64,000 bases of DNA, taken from assembly GCA_017546265.1 (NCBI GenBank), contig JAFYXG010000010.1, positions 1 through 64,000 on the forward strand, written 5' to 3'. Position numbers and translations under genes: made by a program. The notes beneath the pieces were generated by a model. The model searched no databases. It worked only from the letters and a program-made list of their open reading frames with translations, and was not told the origin of the DNA. The stretch is from Alphaproteobacteria bacterium. GTDB taxonomy: Bacteria; Pseudomonadota; Alphaproteobacteria; Rs-D84. This document shows, piece after piece, positions 6,675 through 16,460 of the stretch; the first letter of the stretch is position 1, and each line of letters begins with the position of its first letter.

Positions 6675-7610
6675 GTGCGGTTCGGCTTTTTAATTTTTAT
6701 AATTTTCCCATTTATGGCATCGGCAAATATATTGCCGTTGGATGATGCGTTGCGTGCTACATACACCGCATGCGTGGGTATTGATGATGAATTAGCCGAC
6801 TTGAAAACAATGGCCGGCATAAATACTGCAATTACATCTGTTGGAACTGCGGCCGGCATTGGTGCAACCGTAACAGGTTTAGTAAAGGCGGATAAAGATA
6901 AACAGATTGAAAAACTGGAAATGGTGCGACTGCAAAAAATATCAGAATCAAACATCAACAGTGGGACAAATAATGGCAATATGTCCGACAACCTGGCAGC
7001 ACTGGATACATATTATCAAAATCACAAAAACGATTCCTATAAAGATATAGATTCAGAAATAGAAAAACTAACCAAACAATCCAAAAATCTGGGCAACTGG
7101 CGTACCGGTTTAATGGCAGGTGCGACTGCAACCAATGTGGCCGGTGCAATTATTGCCGGCACAAACAAAGTAGATGGCGACCTGAAAACACAAATAGATA
7201 ACTGTATCAGCAATGTAAAAAACCTGCAAAATTCCATCATGCAGGCACGCATAAATGGTGAAGACGTGTCCGAGGCACAGTCAATCGCGTCCGCATGCGG
7301 CGAATATGAATACGTTGATGTGTCCAAGATAAACAATCGAGCCAAGGGCGCAATGATTTCATCCACCGTTGGTGCTGCGACTGGATTGGCCGGAACCGTT
7401 ACTTCCGCAATGGCAAACACCGACAAAACACGCAACGATAATACAGAATCTGGCAAGCAAAAAGAAAAGAATCTGAATACTGCGGCAAATGTACTGGCCA
7501 TTGGAACAACCGCGGCATCCGCCACGGCAACCGTATTCAATGCGACACAAATCAGTGCGATAAAAAAAGTGGCAAGTGTTGCCGAAAAATGTACGGGGGT
7601 ATTGAAATGA
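6675..7610 (+). CDS. Secreted protein of unknown function, 311 aa
   Basis: The GTG at 6675 is chosen: GGAG lies five bases upstream and the protein then opens with a clean signal peptide (MRFGFLIFIIFPFMASA). A TTG 15 bases upstream would fall inside the leader terminator tail. The mature part has three Gly/Ala/Thr-rich hydrophobic stretches (for example GTAAGIGATVTGLV, GLMAGATATNVAGAI, STVGAATGLAGTV) separated by charged helices, a pattern like glycine-zipper membrane-inserting hairpins. Three Cys outside the signal. It overlaps the giant gene by ATGA, so the two are co-translated and probably act together. Confidence 0.7.
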   Translation: MRFGFLIFIIFPFMASANILPLDDALRATYTACVGIDDELADLKTMAGINTAITSVGTAAGIGATVTGLVKADKDKQIEKLEMVRLQKISESNINSGTNNGNMSDNLAALDTYYQNHKNDSYKDIDSEIEKLTKQSKNLGNWRTGLMAGATATNVAGAIIAGTNKVDGDLKTQIDNCISNVKNLQNSIMQARINGEDVSEAQSIASACGEYEYVDVSKINNRAKGAMISSTVGAATGLAGTVTSAMANTDKTRNDNTESGKQKEKNLNTAANVLAIGTTAASATATVFNATQISAIKKVASVAEKCTGVLK

Positions 7611-10600
7611 AGAAAACCCCAGTTGCATTTGTGATGTTTTTTATTTGTGGTGCATATGCAGCAACACACCTGGATACAGAAAATCGCCTGTGGTTCAATG
7701 CAGATGTCGTAAAAAACGCAATTGTTGAATTTGTTCCTGAATCCAAACAACAACCTGTTGCAGACCTGTACCAAGATTTAATGGACCAAACCACCGGTAA
7801 AATATCGGTCGACAGTTTATTTAAAGTCTGCCGCAAAGCAGGATTCAACACATATAAGTACGAGGGCTTTACCCAATGTAAATCCTTTATCCAAAAAATG
7901 TTGATGGATGCCGAAGTTGCACAAAGTGTTGACTTGAATGGTTTTTGCCCAGGATTGGATGAGAAAGGAAACAACCCAAACAAACTGCGTTCCATTACAG
8001 ATAAAACGCGCATTGGTGATTTTTGTTCATCTACTAACATCCGCATGGGTCAGGTTATATTTAAACCGGGATATAACTGTTCATGCATGGCATCGGTTTG
8101 TAATCCGGGCTTTGAATTCCAAGGTGGTGCATGCGTAACCCGTATTGCGGACGGAAATGGTGATTGTTTGCGTGAAGCCTATCCAAAAACATCCGAAAAT
8201 AACTACCTTGAAAAATGCAAAAGTTTTTGCGAAAAGAAATATGCAGGTCGTGCCTGTAAATATACATCTGTTGTAATGTCGCACAGTACAGGTCAATGTA
8301 TCTGCAACCCAAATTCTACTGAAATTGATGCCGCCTATGAATCTATGCACCAGGCCAAAGAAAAGCAAATCAACAACCTAAAATATTATGAGGTATGCGG
8401 CGACCACAAAGGTAAATCCGGTGGCACCGAAGTTTGTGTCGAAGGTGTGTTCAACTGGGTAAATGTTGGACGACTTCAGGCATCTGGCCTGGCCGAAGAA
8501 TATGCACGCGTTCGTCATAATGACACCGTGCATTGCGATACCGTAAACATAGACACCCGTTCGAATGATGATTATGTAAAATGCAGCAGCACAAAATCCA
8601 AACGTTATTATGAATTTCAATTCGATGATGTCAAAGAAAGCATAGATAGTGCGATTCAAAAAGCCTTGGTTCTGGGGATATGTAAAATCCACAATGTATC
8701 GTCCGGCATCAGCAAGATTCCCGGGGGCTATGCCGGTTCAATGAGATGTAACTCTGCATGCACCAGCGAAATAACCAAGACCGCACGTGTATTTGGTCTG
8801 AACGCAAAAACATCTGGAAACACATGTAATTTTTCTGGACTTAGTATGAATGCATCCGATGCTGAATCAAAACTGGCCAAGATTGATGGTATTGATAACT
8901 ATGTTTTCTTCCATGGGATACAAATTCAGGGGTCGCAGAATGTTATATCACAATTACGCCAATATATAAAATCAACCGGCAAAACTGTCCGCACATTCGA
9001 CTGCAACAAAAATGTTGGCGAAATCAAAAACAGTCTGCTGGCCGGCGATGATGATGTTCTGCGTTGCAAATTAAATGGCCAACCAATTGACTTTGTATTT
9101 GATGATTTTTCTGAAAGTTGGTTGTATGTCCAAGAAGTTGGCGAAAGCAAAATGCAGTGTATCGTCAGTGGTGGAAAATTTGCGGGTCAGGAATGTTATG
9201 GTTTAACCCAAAAACAATGTACAGATGCCAACGCAATATATCTGAAACAAAACCCAGGTGCATCAGGATTTCGTTGGGACGGCAAAGAGTGCGTATCAAT
9301 CGATGCAAACGAAGCCCAATTTTATGACGGTGCAATTCAGGTTGGAACCGGTGTAATCGCATTGGTTGATTGTGTGGTTGGCACGAAACTGGGGTGTGTT
9401 TTGGTGATGGTTGAAACAGCAGGGTTGGCAGCCGAAATGACAACAGGTGTTGCAATTGAAAACCGTGCCGGGGAATTCCTATCAGTATCCACACGTTGCA
9501 AAAAACGTGATTGTGCAATCAGCACAATACAAAATGCCGGTCATGTACTTAGTGTTATGGGCGCATTGGATGCAACGTCCCTGGATTCAGTTGACAAAGA
9601 ATTAGCACGTTTGGTTGGCTATCTAGAACCCGAAGATTTATCAGGCGTATCGGATGGGGATTGGAACGCAATCGTAACACAACTGGGTGGCGACCCAGAA
9701 GATGCAGGCGGAACAGCACTGGTATGGTTAAATCGTATTGGATTAGGCGCACAATTCTTATCTATTGGCGCATCTGGACTGCGCCTAACCGCCCAGGCAA
9801 TCACAAAACTGGCCGGCAAAGGGTCACGTATTGGTCGTACCGCATCCGCGGTTGCACGTGCGCTGGACACATCTGGCGATGCCGCACGTGCCGCAAATGC
9901 AGCGTCTGATGCCGCGCGTGCAGCCAACAGCGCAAGCGATGCCGCAAACGCTACATCCGATGCAAGTCGTGCAGCCAATAACGCAAGCGATGCCTTGCAC
10001 GCAAATATTGATGCGGTTCGTAATGCGTCTAACAAGAATCGCGCACGTGCAACGTATCATCCTGATATGTATGCCACATCATCCGCCTCCATTCAGTCTA
10101 AAGCACAAGATATATTTCAAAAGCTAGACAACATAGACAATATGTCCGATGACGAGCTGCGTGCACTAAGTCGATTGATGAGTGAATTTGATGCCGAAGT
10201 GGCTGCCGAAGCCGCCGCAAAAGCAACGGCCGCAGCAGCTGATGTATCACGTGCGACTTATCGTTCTTTAGACGAACTTGCCGCAACTGATGCCAACACT
10301 ATTTTGCGTAATGTTGATAACATGTCAGAATCTGATATTAGGGCATTAACAAAAAAACTGACACCGGCAAAACGTGCAGAAATCGCACAATTAAAAATGG
10401 GCATGAAACCAGGAAACATGACCGTACAGCAATTTGCAGATTCTGATGATTTGTTGTTTATACGTGGCGAATTTTCAACGTTTGACCCAGAATTATCCAG
10501 ACTAAGAAGAGCGGCAGAGGCTAACAAAGATGCAATGGCTGACCTGCAAAAATATGCGGCAAACGCAGTTGATGTAGAATTGTTAAAAAGCAACGCAGCG

Positions 10601-13048
10601 TTCTATCAAGAAAATCTGCTAAGAATACTTGCATCTGATGAAAGTTTATTAAACTCATACAAAAATTTTGATAACCTATCAAGCACACAAAAACAAAGAT
10701 TTTTATTCAATCTGTTGAATAAACATGGTTCAGACCTGGGGATTGCAGACAACGTAGATATTAAATTTGTTTCCAGTTTTCCAGACAACACGACTGGTGT
10801 CGCTCGTTATACGCACATCAACGGCAAACCTACGATACAAATATCAGAATCTACGATTAAGCAGGCAAACGGCAAAACATCTATGGACAAGCTGATGGAG
10901 GCTGCAACCCATGAATTTGGTCATTTTGTTGACGATGTTTCCACAAAAGGGGTAATAGGTTCTCAGTTAACAGATGCCGGCCGTTTCTTTCCAAAAAAAG
11001 CTGATGACATCCAGGGACATTTATTGTACAGAAACAGCCCCAAAGAACAAAGTTCATTTGTAATAGGCAGTACAGTGGGCAACCGCTTTTCCGATATGCT
11101 TCAGCAAACACTTGATACTGGTAAGGTGCCAACGACAACTTTTTCCAAAATTGATGATTTTAAAATTCAACACGCCCTTGCTGGACAGGATATTGATATT
11201 ACATTGGTTGACAATGTTGATGATGCTTACTATTTCATAAAACCAAAAAAACCAGAAAACATTTCAGGACTATCAGATTATTTCAAACAAAAAGGACTGC
11301 GAGTTGAAACAACATCAGACGGTGTAAGGATATTTGAAAACATAAACCCTATAACTGATGCAACACGCGCAACAACAAATGCAGCAACGGACGGCGCAAG
11401 AACAGCAAATGCAACCGCTGATGCCGCTCGTACCACGTCTCGCGCCACAAATGCTGCAACGGATGTCAACCGTACAATAAATACAGCCACCGATGCAACA
11501 AGGACAGCAGCAGTCAGTAAATATGTACCTGATGCAGATGCGGATTTAATAACCAAACTGGGTGGTGCAGATGTATTTGACAGTGCTGTTGATGGTTGGA
11601 GGCGTGATTGGGCAGATACGGTATTCCCTAAATCAAAACTGACAGACAGTGAATGGAACAAACTAAATCAATCATTAGAAAAATATAATATGGAATTTGT
11701 TCAGGGGTATTTTCGCAATCGTCCAAATGATATGATATTGGTTGAATATACCCCCGACAATATAAGGTCGCTTTTAGAGGGAAAAGACATCCCTAACAAT
11801 GCCTATGGTACATTATCTAGCAGACCAGTATCGTTTAAATATATAATGGATGAGGCAAAAACAGGTCGGGAAATATTTATTAACGTTGGCGATGCAAAAG
11901 AGCAAGTTTTCCAAACTTTTATGCGTAACAATGGACTGGAATACGACCTTGCATCAATGAAAGTATATAACCCATCCGCAACCCCATTACAACGTGCAAA
12001 GGGGAAATTGTACACCTATGGTCAGACCTTTGATAAAACAATTGGCGATTTCCTGCACAGAAATGGTGGCTATCCAGCATCATGGCGACGTGCAGACCTG
12101 ACAGATGCAGAATTTGACGTATTACGTACTGACCTGCGTTCACGTGGTTTATTACTTGATACAGACCCAGAGGGCTTTTTGCGCATAAGTCGTATCAGTG
12201 ATACCGCCACGAACGCAGCCAAAACAACATCACATGCAACAAATGCAACTGCCGATGCAGCAAGGGCAGTTAACGCATCGCAACCTGGTACTCCATATAT
12301 ACCGCATATTGAAATTGTCGATTCAAGCGGTTTCAAACGGGGACTAGAAAACTTCATAAAAAATGGATACAATAAAAGTTATGCAATAAGAGGAGATTTA
12401 ATTGGGATATTAAACCGCGAGATGGCACTAGAAGACGGCGTACTTTTCATGGATCCCCATTATGTAAAAAATCATTCTGTGTTTGCCTCAGAATTAGCGA
12501 AACAAGCAACTGTACCAAACAAAAACAAAATTATAACCGCACCAGTATATATGGAAATGATAGATGACGCTGAAGATGTCTTAAGTAATTTTGTAAGAAA
12601 TTTAGATAACAATGGAATAGAACATGCATCTATACCATTTTCCTCCACAGGACACTCAATGCTTCTTGTTAAGGAAGGAAAGAAATATACAATACTTGAT
12701 CAATTTGGAAATAAAGAATTAAAAACGTGGACAAGTGACAGCGCAAAAAGTGCAGTTCGGTCTAAAGAAAAGGTAGTATCAGCACTGAAAAAAGCAGGTG
12801 TAAAACAAGACGATATAGTTTTAAACGATTACGCAATGTGTGACAACATGAATGGAACTTGTTCTATTTACACAAATCTATCTGCCCAGGCAGCTTTGGA
12901 TACTGATGGATTATTTGACTTGGTTCGTGAACATAATCGTACAGCTGGGCAGTCAGCACGATGGGGCGGAGATATAATTGAAGATTTAGTTATGGAAAGT
13001 GCAGACTTGTTAGTTGAATATGCAAAAAAAGCACTAAAACGTTTATAA
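7607..13048 (+). CDS. Giant modular secreted protein with HEFGH zincin motif and possible CE-clan cysteine hydrolase end
   Basis: 1813 aa from the ATG that overlaps the upstream stop; signal peptide at residues 1-18. Residues about 20-560 are Cys-rich (C-x-C-x-P-G-F type pieces). A hydrophobic region at about 575-615 follows. Three Ala-rich helical linkers with DAARAAN/DATRATTN-type repeats (about 752-800, 1247-1305, 1532-1562) separate the later modules. The middle module has HEFGHFVDD with His1102, a zinc-protease HExxH motif. The last module has His1683 (HSMLLV), Asp1698 (ILDQFGN) and Cys1752 (NGTCSIYT), the order and rough spacing of Ulp1/YopJ-type enzymes, though no Gln precedes the Cys. 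The modules look like effector or toxin domains; the target is unknown. Part of its 3' end is duplicated at 17215. Confidence 0.75.
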   Translation: MKKTPVAFVMFFICGAYAATHLDTENRLWFNADVVKNAIVEFVPESKQQPVADLYQDLMDQTTGKISVDSLFKVCRKAGFNTYKYEGFTQCKSFIQKMLMDAEVAQSVDLNGFCPGLDEKGNNPNKLRSITDKTRIGDFCSSTNIRMGQVIFKPGYNCSCMASVCNPGFEFQGGACVTRIADGNGDCLREAYPKTSENNYLEKCKSFCEKKYAGRACKYTSVVMSHSTGQCICNPNSTEIDAAYESMHQAKEKQINNLKYYEVCGDHKGKSGGTEVCVEGVFNWVNVGRLQASGLAEEYARVRHNDTVHCDTVNIDTRSNDDYVKCSSTKSKRYYEFQFDDVKESIDSAIQKALVLGICKIHNVSSGISKIPGGYAGSMRCNSACTSEITKTARVFGLNAKTSGNTCNFSGLSMNASDAESKLAKIDGIDNYVFFHGIQIQGSQNVISQLRQYIKSTGKTVRTFDCNKNVGEIKNSLLAGDDDVLRCKLNGQPIDFVFDDFSESWLYVQEVGESKMQCIVSGGKFAGQECYGLTQKQCTDANAIYLKQNPGASGFRWDGKECVSIDANEAQFYDGAIQVGTGVIALVDCVVGTKLGCVLVMVETAGLAAEMTTGVAIENRAGEFLSVSTRCKKRDCAISTIQNAGHVLSVMGALDATSLDSVDKELARLVGYLEPEDLSGVSDGDWNAIVTQLGGDPEDAGGTALVWLNRIGLGAQFLSIGASGLRLTAQAITKLAGKGSRIGRTASAVARALDTSGDAARAANAASDAARAANSASDAANATSDASRAANNASDALHANIDAVRNASNKNRARATYHPDMYATSSASIQSKAQDIFQKLDNIDNMSDDELRALSRLMSEFDAEVAAEAAAKATAAAADVSRATYRSLDELAATDANTILRNVDNMSESDIRALTKKLTPAKRAEIAQLKMGMKPGNMTVQQFADSDDLLFIRGEFSTFDPELSRLRRAAEANKDAMADLQKYAANAVDVELLKSNAAFYQENLLRILASDESLLNSYKNFDNLSSTQKQRFLFNLLNKHGSDLGIADNVDIKFVSSFPDNTTGVARYTHINGKPTIQISESTIKQANGKTSMDKLMEAATHEFGHFVDDVSTKGVIGSQLTDAGRFFPKKADDIQGHLLYRNSPKEQSSFVIGSTVGNRFSDMLQQTLDTGKVPTTTFSKIDDFKIQHALAGQDIDITLVDNVDDAYYFIKPKKPENISGLSDYFKQKGLRVETTSDGVRIFENINPITDATRATTNAATDGARTANATADAARTTSRATNAATDVNRTINTATDATRTAAVSKYVPDADADLITKLGGADVFDSAVDGWRRDWADTVFPKSKLTDSEWNKLNQSLEKYNMEFVQGYFRNRPNDMILVEYTPDNIRSLLEGKDIPNNAYGTLSSRPVSFKYIMDEAKTGREIFINVGDAKEQVFQTFMRNNGLEYDLASMKVYNPSATPLQRAKGKLYTYGQTFDKTIGDFLHRNGGYPASWRRADLTDAEFDVLRTDLRSRGLLLDTDPEGFLRISRISDTATNAAKTTSHATNATADAARAVNASQPGTPYIPHIEIVDSSGFKRGLENFIKNGYNKSYAIRGDLIGILNREMALEDGVLFMDPHYVKNHSVFASELAKQATVPNKNKIITAPVYMEMIDDAEDVLSNFVRNLDNNGIEHASIPFSSTGHSMLLVKEGKKYTILDQFGNKELKTWTSDSAKSAVRSKEKVVSALKKAGVKQDDIVLNDYAMCDNMNGTCSIYTNLSAQAALDTDGLFDLVREHNRTAGQSARWGGDIIEDLVMESADLLVEYAKKALKRL

Positions 13049-13106
13049 TAAAATCTAAAAACCTTAATTATACCAGACATATACCCCACATTTTCACCAC
13101 AAACTA

Positions 13107-13134
13107 TTGACAAATTGCAAATCTGTGCTATATC
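13107..13134 (+). promoter_or_regulatory. Promoter of the unknown-gene cassette
   Basis: TTGACA, 16 bases, TATATC with TGC before it (extended -10). The same promoter is copied at 17332-17359. Confidence 0.6.
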
Positions 13135-13203
13135 TATAAGGGTAAGATGGGGGATACGGATGTTTCGGTTCCCAAACCCATAACGAACCAAAGGGGGAAG
13201 AAT

Positions 13204-13926
13204 ATGAAAAGCGAAGCACGTGGCAATATAAATTTAGATACTTACAGCGACTTAATTACTATGGCCGCAGGTGCACAAGATACAAATACTGTAGTGAAAA
13301 AATTGTTAAACATGATAGGAGAGCCAGAATGTATAATAAACAGAAGTGAACTCGCAACACAAATTCACAATTTAAAATTGTATACAAATGGCATTTTATG
13401 CACAAAATACGGCGCAAAACCAATATTTCATTTGAGTAACGAAGATCTAAAAATTGTACACGACCTGATAGAATCCCGCATCAAACACGGGGCCTGGTTT
13501 AAACAATTTAAAGGACATATAGAAGGACCAAAAATGCAAGAACTGTTAATGGGCAGTCCATATATGTCAAAAGACGAGGCTAGAACAGCGTTAATTCGTG
13601 CAATCAATGACAGACGCGTTATAGTTGAAAAAGAAGACGGCACAAGACCTGCTTTCAACATAGGTGCATTACACCTGTGTGCAGATGGCGAATTATTTCA
13701 TATAGACGATATTGTCACCATGTACAATTTTACAGACCAAGACATGAAAAATATCATAGTCGCAATAGAACAACGAATTGTACGTGATGCAGAACTGGTT
13801 GCCATGGAAAAACGCATGAAAGAAACCAAAGAGCAATCTACACAACCGGCAACCGCACCAATGACAATGTTCCAAAAGGCACAAAATTGGCTGACCGGTA
13901 TCAAGCAACAATTCAGAGCAAAATAA
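13204..13926 (+). CDS. Hypothetical cytoplasmic protein, 240 aa
   Basis: The ATG at 13204 has AGGGGG at a good distance; the open frame reaches upstream to 13147 but without such support. No signal peptide or membrane segment. It is a mixed alpha/beta protein with repeated local sequence: LSNEDLKIVHDLIESRI (about residue 80) and FTDQDMKNIIVAIEQRI (about residue 180) look like two copies of one helical unit, each followed by charged residues. This hints at an internal duplication. C-terminus is Gln/Pro/Thr-rich and basic. I do not recognise the family. It is first in a run of cassette genes after the giant gene. Confidence 0.65.
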   Translation: MKSEARGNINLDTYSDLITMAAGAQDTNTVVKKLLNMIGEPECIINRSELATQIHNLKLYTNGILCTKYGAKPIFHLSNEDLKIVHDLIESRIKHGAWFKQFKGHIEGPKMQELLMGSPYMSKDEARTALIRAINDRRVIVEKEDGTRPAFNIGALHLCADGELFHIDDIVTMYNFTDQDMKNIIVAIEQRIVRDAELVAMEKRMKETKEQSTQPATAPMTMFQKAQNWLTGIKQQFRAK

Positions 13927-13963
13927 ACAAACACACAAATTCAGAAAAAACAAGGCAAAAAAA

Positions 13964-14344
13964 ATGGAAAGAATATTTTTTCGAAACCTGCTTATAACGG
14001 GCATATCGTGCGTTTTAGTGTTATATGCACTAAAAGGCGTTAAGATAACTATAACAACTGACAACAAACAAAAAAATACAGAACAAACCCACAAGATTGA
14101 TACAATATATGTACTGGGGACATTTGATGGGAACATAAGGACTAAAATGTATAAATCTGTCTATGGCGTTAATAATGCCGGCCAAGAATATGTCAACAAT
14201 TTCGTTTTGTCCCCAAATGATTCACTTACAGCCAAGGCAATTACGTTTGTTCAACGTGGTGACACAATCGTTGTCCAAGGCGACAAAGCAATAAAAAACA
14301 TTACCTTGGAAAATTTAGCAGACAAACTCATAAAAACTCGTTAA
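13964..14344 (+). CDS. Hypothetical membrane-anchored protein, 126 aa
   Basis: One N-terminal membrane segment (residues about 9-25), then a polar domain outside with two short strand-rich parts (DTIYVLGTFDGN and a D-T-I-V-V-Q-G-D-K end). No Cys in the outer part. The start is preceded by the cassette leader ATTCAGAAAAAACAAGG. Function unknown. Confidence 0.6.
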   Translation: MERIFFRNLLITGISCVLVLYALKGVKITITTDNKQKNTEQTHKIDTIYVLGTFDGNIRTKMYKSVYGVNNAGQEYVNNFVLSPNDSLTAKAITFVQRGDTIVVQGDKAIKNITLENLADKLIKTR

Positions 14345-14370
14345 TAAATTCAGAAAAAAAGGAGCAAAAC

Positions 14371-14880
14371 ATGAAACAGGAAATTTACGATATTGCATCT
14401 GCATTTATCACAGACAAAGATGTAGAAATTTCAACGTTTGGCTTTAATGGTGATATAGGATACACTTTTGCTAAATACGGTTTGGCAGATTACCCATATT
14501 GTTTAACAATTTTTGCCGAAGCAAAAGCCCCACAAAAACGTCGTGAAAAATCCTATATTTCCCCATGTAAAGGCGATTTCGTTAATGGCAAAACATATAC
14601 ACAAAAATGCTACGGAAAAATAGAAATAAAAGCTGGTACTGCCGCAAGCGATGGGTACGGCAAACGCATTTTGACAAAACACACAACTAAACATGAGGTC
14701 GGTAGCGCATTAGATAAAACACAATGTGATGTAAGACGTTTTTTTACGCGCATACGTTCACGCGAGTTTTTTAAGATTGTAAATATGGCAGAAAGACGTA
14801 TCTTGGGTCAAATCACAACAACAGACAATTCTGCACAATTATACAATATGATTTACAGACTGAAAGAAAATCAAAAATAA
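14371..14880 (+). CDS. Hypothetical cassette protein, 169 aa, copy A
   Basis: A soluble protein with no signal peptide. It begins MKQEIYDIASAFITDKD, has an aromatic YTFAKYGLADYPYCLTIF block, a region with Lys/Gly pairs, and a helical C-terminal part (KTQCDVRRFFTRI, then FFKIVNMAERR). A close paralog of equal length lies at 17431. Differences cluster in the middle (about residues 65-105), so the ends are under stronger constraint. The gene is preceded by the repeated leader ATTCAGAAAAAAAGG. Family not recognised. Confidence 0.65.
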   Translation: MKQEIYDIASAFITDKDVEISTFGFNGDIGYTFAKYGLADYPYCLTIFAEAKAPQKRREKSYISPCKGDFVNGKTYTQKCYGKIEIKAGTAASDGYGKRILTKHTTKHEVGSALDKTQCDVRRFFTRIRSREFFKIVNMAERRILGQITTTDNSAQLYNMIYRLKENQK

Positions 14881-14916
14881 AAAACTCTAAAATTCAGAAA
14901 AAACGGGGCAAACAAC
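14881..14916 (+). repeat. Repeated inter-cassette leader (type copy)
   Basis: AAACTCTAA-AATTCAGAAAAAACGG-RGCAAA-start codon. Copies or partial copies: 13939-13963, 14348-14370, 14881-14916, 15541-15576, 17408-17430 and 17941-17967. It carries the ribosome site of each following gene, so the genes behave as exchangeable cassettes with a common front end. The last copy has no gene after it, only a terminator. Confidence 0.75.
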
Positions 14917-15540
14917 ATGTTTAGAAAATACAAAAAAGAAAACTTAACAAACGATATGCTAAATGACTGGTTCCCAAATCAGGGATGTTTTGTTATGTAT
15001 AACTATGACAATAACCAGCTGCGTTATGGTGGCGAATTAAGTTTTGCAACAAAAAACACCTATGGCATATTAAGTTATTCTAAACAACAAGCGGACGAAA
15101 AACTGGCACAAGATTTCAAAAATGCCATAGACAATGATGTGCGCTGGTCTAAAAAATACGAACTGGTTGCATATCTTTATCTGAACGCATATTCAGAAAC
15201 GCCAAAATATTTACAAGTACTAAGCAAAAACACACGCAATCAGAATAAATCAACACAGGGCGGCACGATTATCGGCGGACAACTGATATCAAATCTCCAA
15301 ACAACACCTGTTCAATCAGGTACAGTTGGCAAAAACGGTGGCGATTTTACACATGCAACTGTTCATAAATTGATTGTTCGTGATAAAAAATCCGGTCGTA
15401 TAATCCGTCCAAATAATACTTATATGGGAACAAGCACCCCAACCCTGACACGGTCAGAAATGGAATCTTGTCTAAAAATGGGCGCATTACTTGACGGATA
15501 TCGTGGCCTGTTAATGCAAACAGCTATACCACAAAAATAA
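14917..15540 (+). CDS. Hypothetical cassette protein, 207 aa
   Basis: Soluble, no signal peptide. Starts MFRKYKKENLTNDML, has an aromatic-rich first third, then a Gly/Thr-rich stretch (GGTIIGGQLISNL) and a basic segment V-H-K-L-I-V-R-D-K-K-S-G-R-I-I. The closing part has a helical SEMESCLKMGALLDGYRGLL. No family recognised. It sits between two copies of the cassette leader. Confidence 0.6.
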   Translation: MFRKYKKENLTNDMLNDWFPNQGCFVMYNYDNNQLRYGGELSFATKNTYGILSYSKQQADEKLAQDFKNAIDNDVRWSKKYELVAYLYLNAYSETPKYLQVLSKNTRNQNKSTQGGTIIGGQLISNLQTTPVQSGTVGKNGGDFTHATVHKLIVRDKKSGRIIRPNNTYMGTSTPTLTRSEMESCLKMGALLDGYRGLLMQTAIPQK

Positions 15541-15576
15541 AAACTCTAAAAATTCAGAAAAAACGGAGCAAATAAA

Positions 15577-16449
15577 ATGGAAAAAATAATTGCAGAATTA
15601 AAGGCGAAAATGAAAAAGCCTGGAACCCATATATTAGAACCTATTGATTCTAACAGTAAAATTTTTTGGGTTCGTAAAGGCACAACCGACCTGTTTGATA
15701 TAGATATGGTTACAGCGTTTGGTGTGGAGCAGGAAATAACATTAAGCATAGACGGCAGAACAACAAAATATTACAGCGCGACACCTTCCCAGCCTGAATA
15801 TAACATTTTATTAGATTTTTTTAATTATGTAAAAGAACAATCTCTTTTATATCAAGAAATGTGTGAAGGCTGTGAAAAACAATGTGTAATTGGTGCAAAA
15901 AAACTAAATCCATTGGATACAGTAAAAATATTAAAACAGGAACTATCATCAGGCAACGGTCGTACATCATCGGATACGCCACTATACTATGTTCCAACAT
16001 TGAACGGTCGAAAAATAAAAAACACAATAAACAAAGCAAGCATTGCAATGCCAATACTGCCAATGCCGGACAGAGATATTGCCCTTGCACAAGCACGTAT
16101 AATTACTTACAAGTGTCCTTTTAACATAGAACAACATATACCTTCACTAAATATAAGAACTTGCCATGGATGTTCTGCAAATTGTAAATTAGGGGTAAAA
16201 CAAGAAAGGGTAATGGATGCCCACATACCACATATGGATGACATGACAATTTTTGCAGCAGAATACTTTAGACATGAGAACCATGAATATAAGTATGTAC
16301 CAACACTTAACGGCAGGGAAGTTTGTTCTAAGATAAACGGAAAGAAGGTTGGCAGTTATGAATCTACAAAAAACAGCAGAGAAGCGGCACTCGCAACAAT
16401 CTCTTCGCTTGTAGAAAAATATTGTCCATTTTATCAAAAGACAAAATAA
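15577..16449 (+). CDS. Two-domain member of the CxGCxxxC family, 290 aa
   Basis: The N-terminal third (residues 1-90) is unrelated to the small family. Two tandem copies of the Cys domain follow: MCEGCEKQCVIGAKK with PTLNGRKI and YKCPF, then TCHGCSANCKLGVKQ with PTLNGREV and YCPFYQKTK. Each repeats the small-protein plan: Cys cluster, PTxNG strand, Cys near the end. Thus one gene carries a doubled version of the moron domain. Start preceded by the cassette leader. Function unknown; metal binding by the Cys is possible. Confidence 0.7.
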   Translation: MEKIIAELKAKMKKPGTHILEPIDSNSKIFWVRKGTTDLFDIDMVTAFGVEQEITLSIDGRTTKYYSATPSQPEYNILLDFFNYVKEQSLLYQEMCEGCEKQCVIGAKKLNPLDTVKILKQELSSGNGRTSSDTPLYYVPTLNGRKIKNTINKASIAMPILPMPDRDIALAQARIITYKCPFNIEQHIPSLNIRTCHGCSANCKLGVKQERVMDAHIPHMDDMTIFAAEYFRHENHEYKYVPTLNGREVCSKINGKKVGSYESTKNSREAALATISSLVEKYCPFYQKTK

Positions 16450-16460
16450 AGGAACGCAAA

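Noticed and set aside
7037-7774. 245-aa open frame on the minus strand
   Set aside because: It is antisense to two convincing secreted-protein genes and has no ribosome site or family features.
9862-10010. CRISPR or tandem DNA array in the Ala-rich repeats of the giant gene
   Set aside because: The repetition is at protein level (DAARAAN-type) with varied codons, in frame, and without spacers.
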